Shown: positions 11,571 to 21,040 of the stretch, in pieces | Layout of the letters: every line of letters begins with the position of its first letter | Numbering within the stretch: the stretch's first letter is position 1 | NCBI GenBank assembly: GCA_000310025.1 | Contig: FN648473.1 | Span: 62,001-126,000, forward strand | DNA length: 64,000 nucleotides | From: Ectocarpus siliculosus | Taxonomy: Eukaryota > Sar > Phaeophyceae > Ectocarpales > Ectocarpaceae | Reading direction: 5' to 3' | Notes under the pieces: generated by a model | Databases searched by the model: none | What the model was told of the DNA's origin: nothing | What the model saw: only the letters and a program-made list of their open reading frames with translations | Program-made: the position numbers and the translations under genes

Positions 11571-12851
11571 GAGAAACGAGATCGAGCTTTCACATTCAGA
11601 GTCGACACAGGCGATCCGATCGTACTTACTGTAGCGATGAACTCCCCCCATGCAAGGATTCAACCTCAAGCACCTGGTGGGCATTCGAAGGCCGACGCGA
11701 GACGCCCCCCGACGAACGAACGGGTTTCACGGGCCCCGCATGGATTGACTGCGATGGATGTGAGTGAGCCGCGTGTCAGGTAGGGGATTGTCTGGTACTC
11801 ACCCTTGACCTAAAACACCGCGAGCTCGTAGCCCGGAACCCCATCTTGATTTGGACGTTATGTATAATCTCTGCTGCTTGATAAGGGGTAGTACAACTGT
11901 AAATTTACGCTGTGAGAAGCAGTAGTACAACATGTGGCTGCTTCGTGGCTACGGAGGTCCGTTTTGGCAACAAATGACCAACATTTCGTTTTAACCGACC
12001 AGACTACGCATATGGTGGTGAGGTGGACGGCGATGGAGATCACCGCGGAAGCATGCGAAGGGCCTTGGAAGGCGAAGAACGTCCTAGGTGAAAACCGTTG
12101 TGCCCGTCTTGGTACGGCAGTTGCCAGAGTGGCGGCAGCCCAAGTTTTTCCACGTCCATGATTGACTTTTCATGCTCCCAACCATTTGATAAATGAATTT
12201 TCAATTTTCGAACTGCTGGCGGGTGAAACAACGGTGGCATGTACGCCTACACACACACGTGTATCGCACTCAGCAGCCATAGGAATGCCGAACGACCGTT
12301 CTGGGGGTGGTTTGGCACCATCGGTGCCATCCATGGAATTTTAACCTCTTGGTTGTTTGCGGCGTAGAGCTGTCTTACATGCCGTTTGCTTGGTGCGTTG
12401 GTAATTTGTTTAACGTGCATACGGGAAAACCCAAGCCCAGGAGGGAACGATGATTTTGGAGGCATGGGCTCAGGTGCCCGTGGTGTCGGCATTGGCTAGA
12501 CGGACCGGTTAAATCACACAGTGTGAGAGCTACCTCTTCCACACCATTGACACCCTTTCACCGCTCCTTTTTTTTGCTTGCATATGCTTTATTGTGACTT
12601 TCATAGAGCCTGAGCCCGTTCCCATCGTTAGGGCTTATTGCTTTGTTTTAGTTGTTGGTGTATTTGTTCGTTGTCGTTTTCCTCGAGCCGCAGATAGGAC
12701 CGTCCCTTGTTGCTTGGAAGCTGGTGTGCTTGGGCCTGCTCTCTCGCGTCGTGTCGACGGCACTTCCGAGTGCATACGCCCAGTCAGGGCCTGCGTTCGG
12801 CTCCTTTGCCCAGCCGCTGCTTGCATGATGAGACCGTCGCCCCGGGGGTTT
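11571..12851. other. no recognisable gene
   Basis: Only short overlapping frames are present, with no motif, repeat or RNA signature that I can support. Confidence 0.45.
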
Positions 12852-13438
12852 TCATTCTGATGCGTCTTGACCCGCCAGAAAATCATGGGACGTGGTCAAT
12901 ATCCCGACGCAGGCCTCCTTGGCGTGGGTTGGAAAGGCGTGCACGGTCGGCGGCAGCAGGTTTTCTTTGCCGAGCCGATACATTCGTTGTGTGTTGCCCC
13001 CGGCAGACTCCACCATTTTCTTGCGCTCGTAATCGTACTCGACGGGGAGGCTGCGCTTTTCGTATCGCACACGCAACTCCAGCGAAGTACAGTTCCTACC
13101 ACATGCATCGAACACTCGTTCGATGTAACAATCGCAATATGGGCCAGGCGTCTGTGCTCTGTTACGCTGTATCTCGACGGTTGCCTAGCCAGCCCGCGAA
13201 ACCCTAATTTTTTCGGCTGCGGCGTATCTAGCTGTTGATCACAGACACGATGTTGCATCCTCTCATCTATCTTTTCTATCGCCCATTGTCTAAGTGGATG
13301 TTCATTTTCGGTGACCTCGGCCACGACCGCGCACACGTATTTGGCTTCAATAACGTCTATCTGTTGATCACAGCATGTTCTATCACCACACACGAGAACT
13401 GTGTGGTACCGTCGACGGTCGGTGTGGTCCAGTGCCGG
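12852..13438 (-). CDS. two-exon C-terminal gene fragment, function unknown
   Basis: Two minus-strand coding-like segments in different frames join through a plausible 62-bp phase-0 intron (13246-13185) with a GT donor (GTCTGT) and a GGCTAG acceptor. The upstream exon (about 13438-13247) contains QQIDVIEAKYVCAVVAEV and ENEHPLRQWAIEKIDERM. The downstream exon (13184-12852) contains a Cys cluster (YCDCYIERVFDACGRNC), then RVRYEKRSLPVEYDYERKKM, and ends in DFLAGQDASE and a stop. Codon choice in the last exon favours C or G at third positions. No family is recognised. The 5' boundary is only where an in-frame stop (13439-13441) closes the frame, so an earlier exon probably exists. The frame could equally belong to a decayed element. 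Confidence 0.35.
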
Positions 13439-15132
13439 TCAGGTATCTTCCCGCGCGTCTGCGCTGTCCTACGGAACAAAAGTGGGTGCTGATGCAATGC
13501 CCCCCTCATGTCACTGCAGAAATTAGGAGACGTGACGACTGCTCCTTCAACTGTTCAACGGAAATCCCGTGTGGGTTTCTCCCGTCGCTCAAGTGTGTCC
13601 CCCCCGAACGATCCAGAGTTGCCGGCGCAGTTCGGAGGCCCTCCGAAGTTCCAATTTCCGAGGAGCTCCCGACGCCTTCCGCGGTTAATGGCAGGACCGT
13701 GGCCAATTCGAAGTATATCTGGAGTGTTGCACGTTGACCAAGCATCCGTTGACAGCCGGCCTTCATTGGTCGTTATCCTCGGGCGTGGATGTGCTAGCTC
13801 GAGTAGAAGGGGCTTCTTGATTTTGGTTCCCGGCGCCCGTTATGGTGAACCACATCGTGCACCACCTCGCTGAACTAGTTATTCTTCTATGTCAAAATGC
13901 CCTGCAGCAAACATCGTACCTGTTTCGTCTTCGCCCGGGATTCACTTTACTACAGTACTTTGGTTTGGTAAATTATTATATACTACAGTACATTCCTTCT
14001 CGTACTCCAGAGCCACCTGCGCTGTTGTTGTCGTCCGGAGGTACGCTTGGTCTTGTTAGTCTTGTTGGTCATATACTTCACACTCCCCAGGATTCCTTGT
14101 GCTCATGAACAATCAACGTGCAAAAATGCAAACCCGTAAGCGTGGGGTTCCTCCGAGCACAGGACGGGAGCGATACGTGACGACCTCAGGGCGCACCCGA
14201 TGACTATTTTGATTGGGTTGGATCTACATCCACCCCCGAACAATCGGCTTCACAAATCCGGTTCACCACAAGAAGTGACACGGCAGTTTGACGTGGGTTA
14301 GGTTTTCGGTAATGCAGTGCTTCACCTACTACACGCAATCTAGATCAATATTAGCTTTCACATCACTTGCTCAAGACCGCCGGCCAAGGCTCAGTAATGA
14401 ATATGCTCCATATTACTCCTGGCGGGGGCTACACGCAATCAACGGTAGCATCCTTTAGCGCTCCTTAGGTTAGCTCACGTCACGACTCAGTTCAACGTGC
14501 ACATAAGACTTCAGTTTCTTTCAGTTTCTCGGGGCTGTATCTAGACACACGTGGAGGTGGGGCCCTGCCATTGAAAACCACCGGTAACAAGATTGGATCA
14601 CCCCACCCTCCGCGTCTAGACCGCAAAGTCTAGACGCATCATCGTATTCATCCGTGGCCGGGACAGCCTACGCTACAAAAGGGCGGACATTTGTCCAGCC
14701 GGAATATATCGATCCTAGATCTTGATGTTTTTCGGGTTTCAAATCCGGCCCTACAAGAAACAGCCTACATAGCTCTAACTGGTGGTGCCAAAAAGAGTCG
14801 CCGTTCAGTGCAGCATAGTGGACCGCAGGTGGTGGAAGCCGGTGATCCCTGATATCACGTCAAACCCATACGCGTATTCGGTACTGGGCAGCACCAACAA
14901 ACGTTAACGCCCAGCGAGGTGCATGAATGAAGTGGAACCCAACTATGTGAAACTGCCACATGTCCACCAACCGGTACACGCAGAGCTCCCGCTCCCTCTG
15001 TAGTTAGTTGTTGCCGCGCAAAGGCTCTCCTTGGGGATCTTCCACATCGTATATGCTACTGCGGTACTACTGTGCATAAATGTCGTGATGGGAGTGTCGA
15101 GGTACTTGTGTTGTCACGGCAGCTTCCTGCCG
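13439..15132. other. no recognisable gene
   Basis: 14.1-15.1 kb is unusually poor in open frames on both strands. I see no tRNA, rRNA or spliceosomal RNA signature, and no repeat shared with the rest of the window. Confidence 0.45.
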
Positions 15133-15746
15133 TTGCGATTGCCATCGTCGCTTAAGCGCTTGTGTCTTCAAGCCTTCTAAGCCGGCCTTCAAACTTGTTC
15201 CTGATAAGTCTCCGTGTTGGCTTCTCCGCGAATGAGTCATATGCAGTTATGACCTGCGCTTTGACTTTCACGATGGGTATTTTACGTCCCCGTCTTGCGT
15301 TGGTGAGTACCTGCGGTACAAGGAAGGATTGCATTAAAGTACGACTTTTTTCCCCTTGCGTTTCCTTCCTCTATCCTTCTTTGCGTACCGCATGGGTGTC
15401 ATTAATCGTCGCCGGCCTCCTCGATACTTACTTGTGGATTACCTGTTGGAAATTGTGGGAATTCCTTCATTACGAGACAGCCATAGGTCGGCATCCGTCC
15501 TTTTCTTTTTTTGTATGCATTTTTCTTCTTGTGAAGTTTTGACGTTGCGCTTGCCATCGTCGCTCAAGCGCTTGTGTCTTGAAGCCTTCTTAGCCGGCCT
15601 TCAAACTTCTCGTTGATAAGTCTCCGTGGTAACGTCTCCGCGCATGAGTCACATGCAGTTTTGACCTGCGCTTTGACTTTCACGATGGGTATACCTCCCC
15701 GTCTTGCATTGGTGCGTACCTGCGAAATACGGAAGGATCGTTCCAC
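15133..15746 (+). repeat. direct duplication of about 200 bp inside H1
   Basis: 15133-15336 and 15544-15746 are diverged direct copies offset by 411 bp. Shared landmarks are GCCATCGTCGCT, AAGCGCTTGTGTCTT, GCCGGCCTTCAAACTT, ATAAGTCTCCGTG and CTGCGCTTTGACTTTCACG. Confidence 0.75.
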
Positions 15747-16160
15747 GACGCAGACGTCGACATCTCCTTTTTTGTATGTTGCCTTCGCACTCCTTCCTTG
15801 CGGCGGTTTTCACACCGACTTCGAACGTGGGGCGCAATTTCCTCTCTTCGTACCGTCCTCGTCGGCCTTCTTGATCGTTATGTACATGATGTATACATAC
15901 CTCGACATTTCGGCTTTTCGATTACCGATAGACAAGACTGCGGACTGACATGTCCCGTTCACCCCCGACGGGACCGCGCGCTCATCGAGTGCCGAAATTC
16001 TCATCACCTCCTCACCCCTCCCAACACCGTCCCTTCTTTCCGCCCCTACAAATCTTCTTCCCTTCTTCTTCTTTCCTTCCTCGCGGACACTCACCACCAT
16101 CCGTCCTGGATGTTGGCCCCCAGCCCCATTGGGGGGCGGGGGGGCATTCCTTAACCCTAG
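15133..16160 (+). mobile_element. H1: Helitron-like element, 3' end defined
   Basis: The right end is a GC-rich hairpin (16116-16145, GCCCCATTGGGGGGC core) followed after about 11 nt by CTAG (16157-16160), with T as the next base. A hairpin close to a terminal CTRR and a 3' flanking T is the canonical Helitron 3' signature. H2 at 24293-24765 is an inverted copy that shares the sequence up to CTAG and diverges just after it. The 5' end is not defined, so the start given is the limit of recognised internal repeats. No Rep/Hel protein is encoded. Confidence 0.6.
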
Positions 16161-16451
16161 TACTACTATACAGCGTCGCTGACAGTTTCCGTGAGATGTG
16201 CATGCTGCATGTTCGAAAAGTCAAAGCACAAGCCAACTTTGGCGTCCCACAACAATAACCTGTTCAAACCCTGTTCAAACCTTGTTCAATTGCTTCCTAC
16301 AGCAGCAGCAGACCTGTCTTGCCACTTGGCGGGTGTGTGGGTATTGCAAGCATGTACGTTGTGCCGTTTGCACGAACGTGAAGATACACGATGCAAGTAG
16401 GGACTCGGAAGAAAATTACTTCAGTTAGCGTTGCTTACGTGGAGAAGGTGA

Positions 16452-16749
16452 TGTTTGTGGTACTTGGATATGAGTCCGATCTGTGCATCCTCTGTGGGGG
16501 ATACGCGTATTGGAAGTATGGGTGTGAGGGTATGTGTGCGGTTGTGGCCCAACTACGGGCCCCCCGGGAGCACACGGCGGTGTGCGCCCGGCACTTGCCT
16601 GAGGGGCTTACGTGTCGATTACCAGCTTGCCTGAGGGGCTTGCGTGACGAATATATACAATACATGGTCCTTTTTCATCAGCTGTTCCTGGGATAACGTA
16701 GTCCCCAGTCTCAACACCACAGACCGCTGAGGGCGGCAGTGCACTAACA
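16452..16749 (+). repeat. left LTR
   Basis: This is a TG...CA-bounded 298-bp terminal repeat. It carries an internal short duplication (CTTGCCTGAGGGGCTT occurs twice, 16597-16640) and an AT-rich TATA-like stretch. Confidence 0.85.
16651..16659 (+). promoter_or_regulatory. TATA-like box of the left LTR
   Basis: ATATATACA lies in an otherwise GC-balanced LTR. The same sequence is kept in the right LTR at 19804-19812. The position, about 90 bp before the LTR end, is compatible with a U3 promoter. Confidence 0.45.
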
Positions 16750-16792
16750 CGATATCGAGTGGAGCCTAGCTAGACCAGGTGTTGGTACAGCG

Positions 16793-17860
16793 ATGACGGA
16801 AAGAGAGAGAGAGTTGGAAGAAGAAATGAAGAAAGCGGAAGCCGAGATTGCGGAGTTACGGAGGATACTTGAGGAGGCAGAGGAGAGGAGTTCAGCGGGG
16901 GACGCTACTAGAGATAGGGTGGATGGCGCTGGGTATGCGTCTGGATATTATAGGGATGGGGCCGGGGGAACGGCTAGTTTCTTTCAGGATTGCGGGAGGA
17001 ACGGACCGGCAGTGCAGCATCTGCCCGGTTCGGTGTCTCTTCAGCTCAACACCGAGGAGCAGGAGTTCTTGGACAGCTTCGGTCTCGAAGTGGAACGTCT
17101 GGATGTCTCGAATTTGGAGCTATTGGCTAGCTGGGGGATCGGGTTGATAGTGCAGCACCCGCCAGTTCCTGCGTCTCTTTGACAGCATCAACTCTACGAG
17201 GTGCAGCGGAAGTACGGAGCCGGCGGTGGACTCGGAGTACAACATCAGCATGGTCAACAGCAGTCATGCGGAGGTGTTCCCGTACAGCAGTCGTTCCAGC
17301 AGCAGTGGAGGCACGGCGGGTTTGGCAGAGGGTCTGCGTTTCACCAGCAGCAGCCAGGCGTGGTGTACGGCAGCGATCGTGGTGGATTTCAGCAGCCGCA
17401 GCGGAACGGAGGATTTGCCACATTTTCTTCGTTGCATCAGCAGCAGCGTGGCGGTGAGTTTGCCGGCGAGAACGAGGGATATTCTCCTCGCGGGTCGTTT
17501 GGCGCCACGCAGCAAGCGTGCCGGTATGTCATGAGTGCACACCACCAGTCGCCGAATCAGCAGCCAGCAGCGTCACCTATGCCTTTATCAACAGTGATAG
17601 CAACGGCGGTGGTGGGGACAGCAGCAGCGGCGACGTCCCCGGTGGTCGTGTTGACGCCGGGCATCGAGACGGCCGCAGCGGCGGCAGCGGCGGCAGCAGC
17701 AGCGGCGGCAGCGGTCGCCGCGATGGCCCCGGGCACCTCGACGGACGCAGCAGCGGTGGCGGCGGCGTCGGCGGCGGGGGGGGTGGCAGCGCGGCAGCAG
17801 CAGCGTCGTCCCCGGTCGCCGCGTTGGCGTCGGGTGTCCAGACGGCCGCAAGGGCGGTGA
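16793..17860 (+). CDS. gag-like coiled-coil/Gln-rich protein with in-frame TGA
   Basis: The frame opens at an ATG 43 bp after the left LTR. Residues 1-35 form a charged heptad-like coiled coil (ERERELEEEMKKAEAEIAEL), suitable for oligomerisation. A Gly/Tyr linker follows, then a helical-looking segment ending PPVPASL. A TGA at 17180-17182 interrupts, but the same frame continues for 226 codons. These are Gln/Gly-rich (HQHGQQQSCGG, QQSFQQQW, HQQQPG) and then Ala-rich. Position, coiled coil and absence of enzymatic motifs fit a gag-like structural protein. The TGA may be a disabling mutation, an intron edge or a readthrough site, and the sequence alone does not decide. No CCHC zinc knuckle is visible. 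Confidence 0.5.
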
Positions 17861-18470
17861 CGAGGGGTTGCATGAAACCTGGAGTGGAGCCCCGACGCAC
17901 CCTTTTGATCCCGGGAAGACTGAGGAGGAAGTGAGCAGCAGCAGCAGCAGCAGCGAGGAAAGCGGCGGTGATGGGAACGGGGGTGAGGGGTTAGATGAAA
18001 CCTGGAGTGGAGCCCGGACGCACCCCTTCGACCCCGGTAAGACATCTTGGCGTGGCGTGAGGAGACGGGGGGCGGTACCAGGGGTGGCGTACCCCTTCGA
18101 TAGGGGCAGGAACGGGAGTGGCAGCTCCAACGGCGGCAACGGCGGCCGCCCCGACGGGAGTGATGGCTTCGGCCAGAGCTCCGGCGGCGACACCGGTGGC
18201 AGCAGGAGCAGCGACGAGAGTGGTGGCTTCGGCCAGAGCTCCGACGGCAGCAGAAGACGGCAGCGGCGGTTTCGGCCAGAGCCCCGTCGGCGGCAGCGGC
18301 GAAAACGGCGGCGGTGGTAGAGGCGGCAGCAGCGACGTTACCGGCAGCCGTGTTGGCGCTGGAACTCATGACGGTCGTGGCGGCGGGGGAACGGCAACGC
18401 CGGCGATGGCAGCGGCGGCAGCAGCGGTGGCGCCCTCGAGTCGACCGGGAACGGGGAGGACACGGTGACA
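17590..18470 (+). repeat. GC-rich GGC/GCA triplet-repeat region
   Basis: Imperfect GGC, GCA and CGG triplets keep several frames open at once on both strands (Gly/Ser-, Ala- or Arg-rich). A motif (ETWSG..THPFDPGKT in one plus frame) occurs twice, at about 17871 and 17997, with a shorter echo near 18087, which suggests 125-bp duplications. It is internal to the LTR element. Which frame, if any, is translated is unclear. Confidence 0.6.
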
Positions 18471-18479
18471 GCGATGACC

Positions 18480-19592
18480 TCACCTTCTTACATCCAAGTG
18501 GGAAATCATGTGAAACGTTTACGACTTTGTTCGGTTTTGTGAGCAGGCATGGACGTTTTAGCTTCGCCATTTGGCTTGGTATTATTTTTTTTGTTCCGTC
18601 TTTCCCTTGCAAGCGCACCGTGCGCTTTGATGCAGAAAACACGTGTGCCACAGCGGGTGCGTTTTATTTTTATTTTTTTTATGTTAGGTCGTGAGTGAAG
18701 TGGTCGCTCTCTGCGGTGTGTTTTTGGCGGCGCGCAAGAAATGGAATGATAGCGCGTTGTTTGACGTGCGTGAAGGCATGCCGCTCAGGGAGCACGATGG
18801 CTCTTGGAGTTCCAGTTGCAAATACAGTTTTCGTACGGTACGAATTTTTCCGGAGTTTGATGCATGTGTGTAACGTGTTTTCATGTTTTTGGTTTGTATC
18901 GCATGCTTAGTTGCTCTTGCATCGAAAATCATGGGGGGGGATGTCATGTATGACCATGATTCTGGAGGGCGTGAGCATCAATCGAATTGGTTCGTTTTCT
19001 GGCCTTGTCTATTTATTTGTGTTTTAGGTGAACGGCAAAGCAGGGGGGAGTGTTGACATCGAGATATTAGCTCGGGGTGAATTTTGGGAGCTGACAGCAA
19101 TGGGGCTGTTTGCGTGGATGCTTGCTTATATTTTCTATCGTTTCTTGGACAACAGCGACGGTACCGATTAGCGGGTGCGCGCTGTTTAGGATTTGGTATT
19201 GGAGGAAGGGTTTCACATGTTTTGACGATAAATGGTTGGGGCCATTGTGCTTTCCGAATTCTCGTTTTGATTGGTCAAGAAGTTGAGTTTTTGTTTTGTT
19301 TGAGGATTTGGTGCCAACTCTATGGAAGTTGTTTTTTCCAGAAATGTCCGTTTTCGTTCCGACGCCTTTCTGGTGTAGCACAATTAAGTGTTGGGTTATT
19401 TTCTGAGGATGATTCTTTTGTGTCAACGGTTTGAGATTATTTCCAGAGACGAACGCTTTGGATTCGTGAATAAACTGATGGAGACGGTTTGTGTTGGATG
19501 CGTAGCCAGTTTTGTTGAATAAGTTTCTCAAGGTTTTTTTTTTCTGCATTGGCTGATTGCGCGTGCAGGGTTGCAAGATCGTTCATCGTATC
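18480..19592. other. non-coding 3' interior of the LTR element
   Basis: The plus strand is rich in T and G with runs of TTTTG. The long minus-strand frame over 19067-19576 is Lys/Asn/His-rich, reflecting composition. No retroviral enzyme motif is present. Confidence 0.6.
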
Positions 19593-19604
19593 AAGTAGGG
19601 GGGC

Positions 19605-19902
19605 TGTTTGTGGTACTTGGATATGAGTCCGAACTGTGTATCCTCTGTGAGGGATACGCGTATTGGAAGTATGGGTGTGAGGGTATGTGTGCGGTTGTGG
19701 CCCAACTGCGGGGGCCCCGGGAGCACACGGCGGTGTGCTCCCGGCACTTACCTGAGGGGCTTGCGTGTTGAATACCAGCTTGCCTGAGGGGCTTGCGTGA
19801 CGAATATATACAATACATGGTCCTTTTTCATCAGCTGTTCCTGGGATAACATAGTCCCCAGTCTCAACACCACAGACCGCTGAGGGCGGCAGTGCACTAA
19901 CA
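19605..19902 (+). repeat. right LTR
   Basis: This direct repeat of 16452-16749 is preceded by the purine tract and followed by TGTGA. Most differences from the left copy are transitions. Confidence 0.85.
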
Positions 19903-19907
19903 TGTGA

Positions 19908-20726
19908 CGACAGCAATCTATAGATATCTAGTTGACACCACGCGGCACAATTACACCAAAAAATTCGCGGTGAAACAACAAATTGTTGGTCGGTCATGGT
20001 TCATGAGTTGACGTTCTCCAAAATCTCGTCCTGAGCTGCGTGATTCTTTTGACAGACAGTCCCCACCGTAGACGCGCCCGGATGCAGGAGATTTAGTCGT
20101 ACTTCACGATGCTGTAACTCGGCTCGCCCTTGGAGTCTCGAGCTCGCGACAGGGGCGCTGTGATCCAGAGACTGGCCCGCTGCAGCGGGCAACCGCCAGC
20201 GAAAAAACAATCTCAAGGCGACCGCGAACTGATGCACCGAAAAAAACGTCTCTCTTTTAGAGTGCAACAATGGTTGAACTCTTGCGTCTCAGGCTTCCGA
20301 CATAATTGTAGTTTAGTCTGTACCCCGGAATCGCACAGTTCCATTCGCGATTTGGAGAATCGCAGACGGATGTGTTTTCTTCGATTTGGGTTCGACGTCG
20401 TTGTGCAGGCCTTGTTGCACGCGCGCGGCACCAATTGCACGTACGTTTTGTCTCTTGTTACCCACGGCACCCGCGTGCGCCCGTGTCGCCCTATGTATCG
20501 TGATGATAGAGATGATCGGATCTTGAATATACAGCATACGCCAATCGACAATCTCTACTGTCCACGAGCACGCCATAGGACAGGATTGATTGTGTGTAGT
20601 ACTGTAGGTACATGGAAAGCATTTGGTGCAGGCAAACAGTAGAGGACGCACTTTTCTGTCGCTGCTGCTGCTGCATGCTCTCATCATTTTTCAAAAAATT
20701 GCATTTGCTTGTTGTGTACTGACGAT
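19908..20726. other. no recognisable gene
   Basis: Frames of 85-170 codons overlap on both strands between 20001 and 20690. None has a recognisable family, and their lengths are expected by chance. Confidence 0.4.
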
Positions 20727-20758
20727 GTACATATATGTATGCATGCACATATATGTAC
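20727..20758. repeat. 32-bp palindrome
   Basis: Perfect 12-bp arms GTACATATATGT and ACATATATGTAC flank the centre ATGCATGC. The right arm ends where homology to retroposon Y begins (GTACCTCT). Confidence 0.8.
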
Positions 20759-21036
20759 CTCTGTCTCTCTGGCCCGTGATGTTGACTTACTCCTAGTCTC
20801 AGTTGTTACCTCGCATGGTGCGCAGACGGAGCGGAGGACTTCAGAATATCTGTGGTTGATTTCTATTGACTTGCGGACCCCTCGGGGCCAGTTTATTTGA
20901 GGCTCCCTCTTTAGGGTAAGTTAGCCTGTGACCACGGGAATCGACCGCATCAAGTGTTGGATCCGTACGGACATATATATGAAGGTACTGGGTAGAGAGA
21001 GATCAGAACGGTTCTTAGTGTGAAGACAACAACAAC
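20755..21036 (+). mobile_element. Y2: 5'-truncated retroposon with AAC tail
   Basis: It matches Y3 from GTACCTCT onward and ends GAAGACAACAACAACAA. ATATGT stands on both sides of the copy (before GTACCTC and after the tail), a possible short target duplication. It is uninterrupted at CTTTAGGGTAAGTTAGCC (20909-20926) and is therefore the empty-site reference for insertion E1. Confidence 0.65.
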
Positions 21037-21040
21037 AATA

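Larger units (their letters stand above)
16452..19902 (+). mobile_element. complete LTR retrotransposon lacking pol
   Basis: Two 298-bp direct repeats (16452-16749 and 19605-19902) start TGTTTGTGG, end CACTAACA and differ at about a dozen positions. The element is bordered by GGTGA (16447-16451) and TGTGA (19903-19907), a 5-bp target duplication with one mismatch. A purine-rich tract (AAGTAGGGGGGC, 19593-19604) lies directly before the right LTR, as expected for a polypurine tract. No convincing tRNA-complementary primer site follows the left LTR. The 2.86-kb interior encodes only a coiled-coil/Gln-rich frame and has no protease, reverse transcriptase, RNase H or integrase, so it must depend on another element's enzymes. 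Confidence 0.85.

Noticed and set aside
17557-18651. 364-codon minus-strand frame
   Set aside because: It is the mirror of the GGC/GCA triplet block, Arg/Ser/Ala/Cys-rich, with no domain. A composition artefact inside the LTR element.
19067-19576. 169-codon minus-strand frame in the LTR element
   Set aside because: Lys/Asn/His/Gln-rich reflection of T/G-rich non-coding sequence. It runs towards the LTR with no retroelement motif.
20130-20687. Overlapping frames of 124 and 170 codons on opposite strands
   Set aside because: These lengths are expected by chance in 64 kb, and neither strand is favoured.
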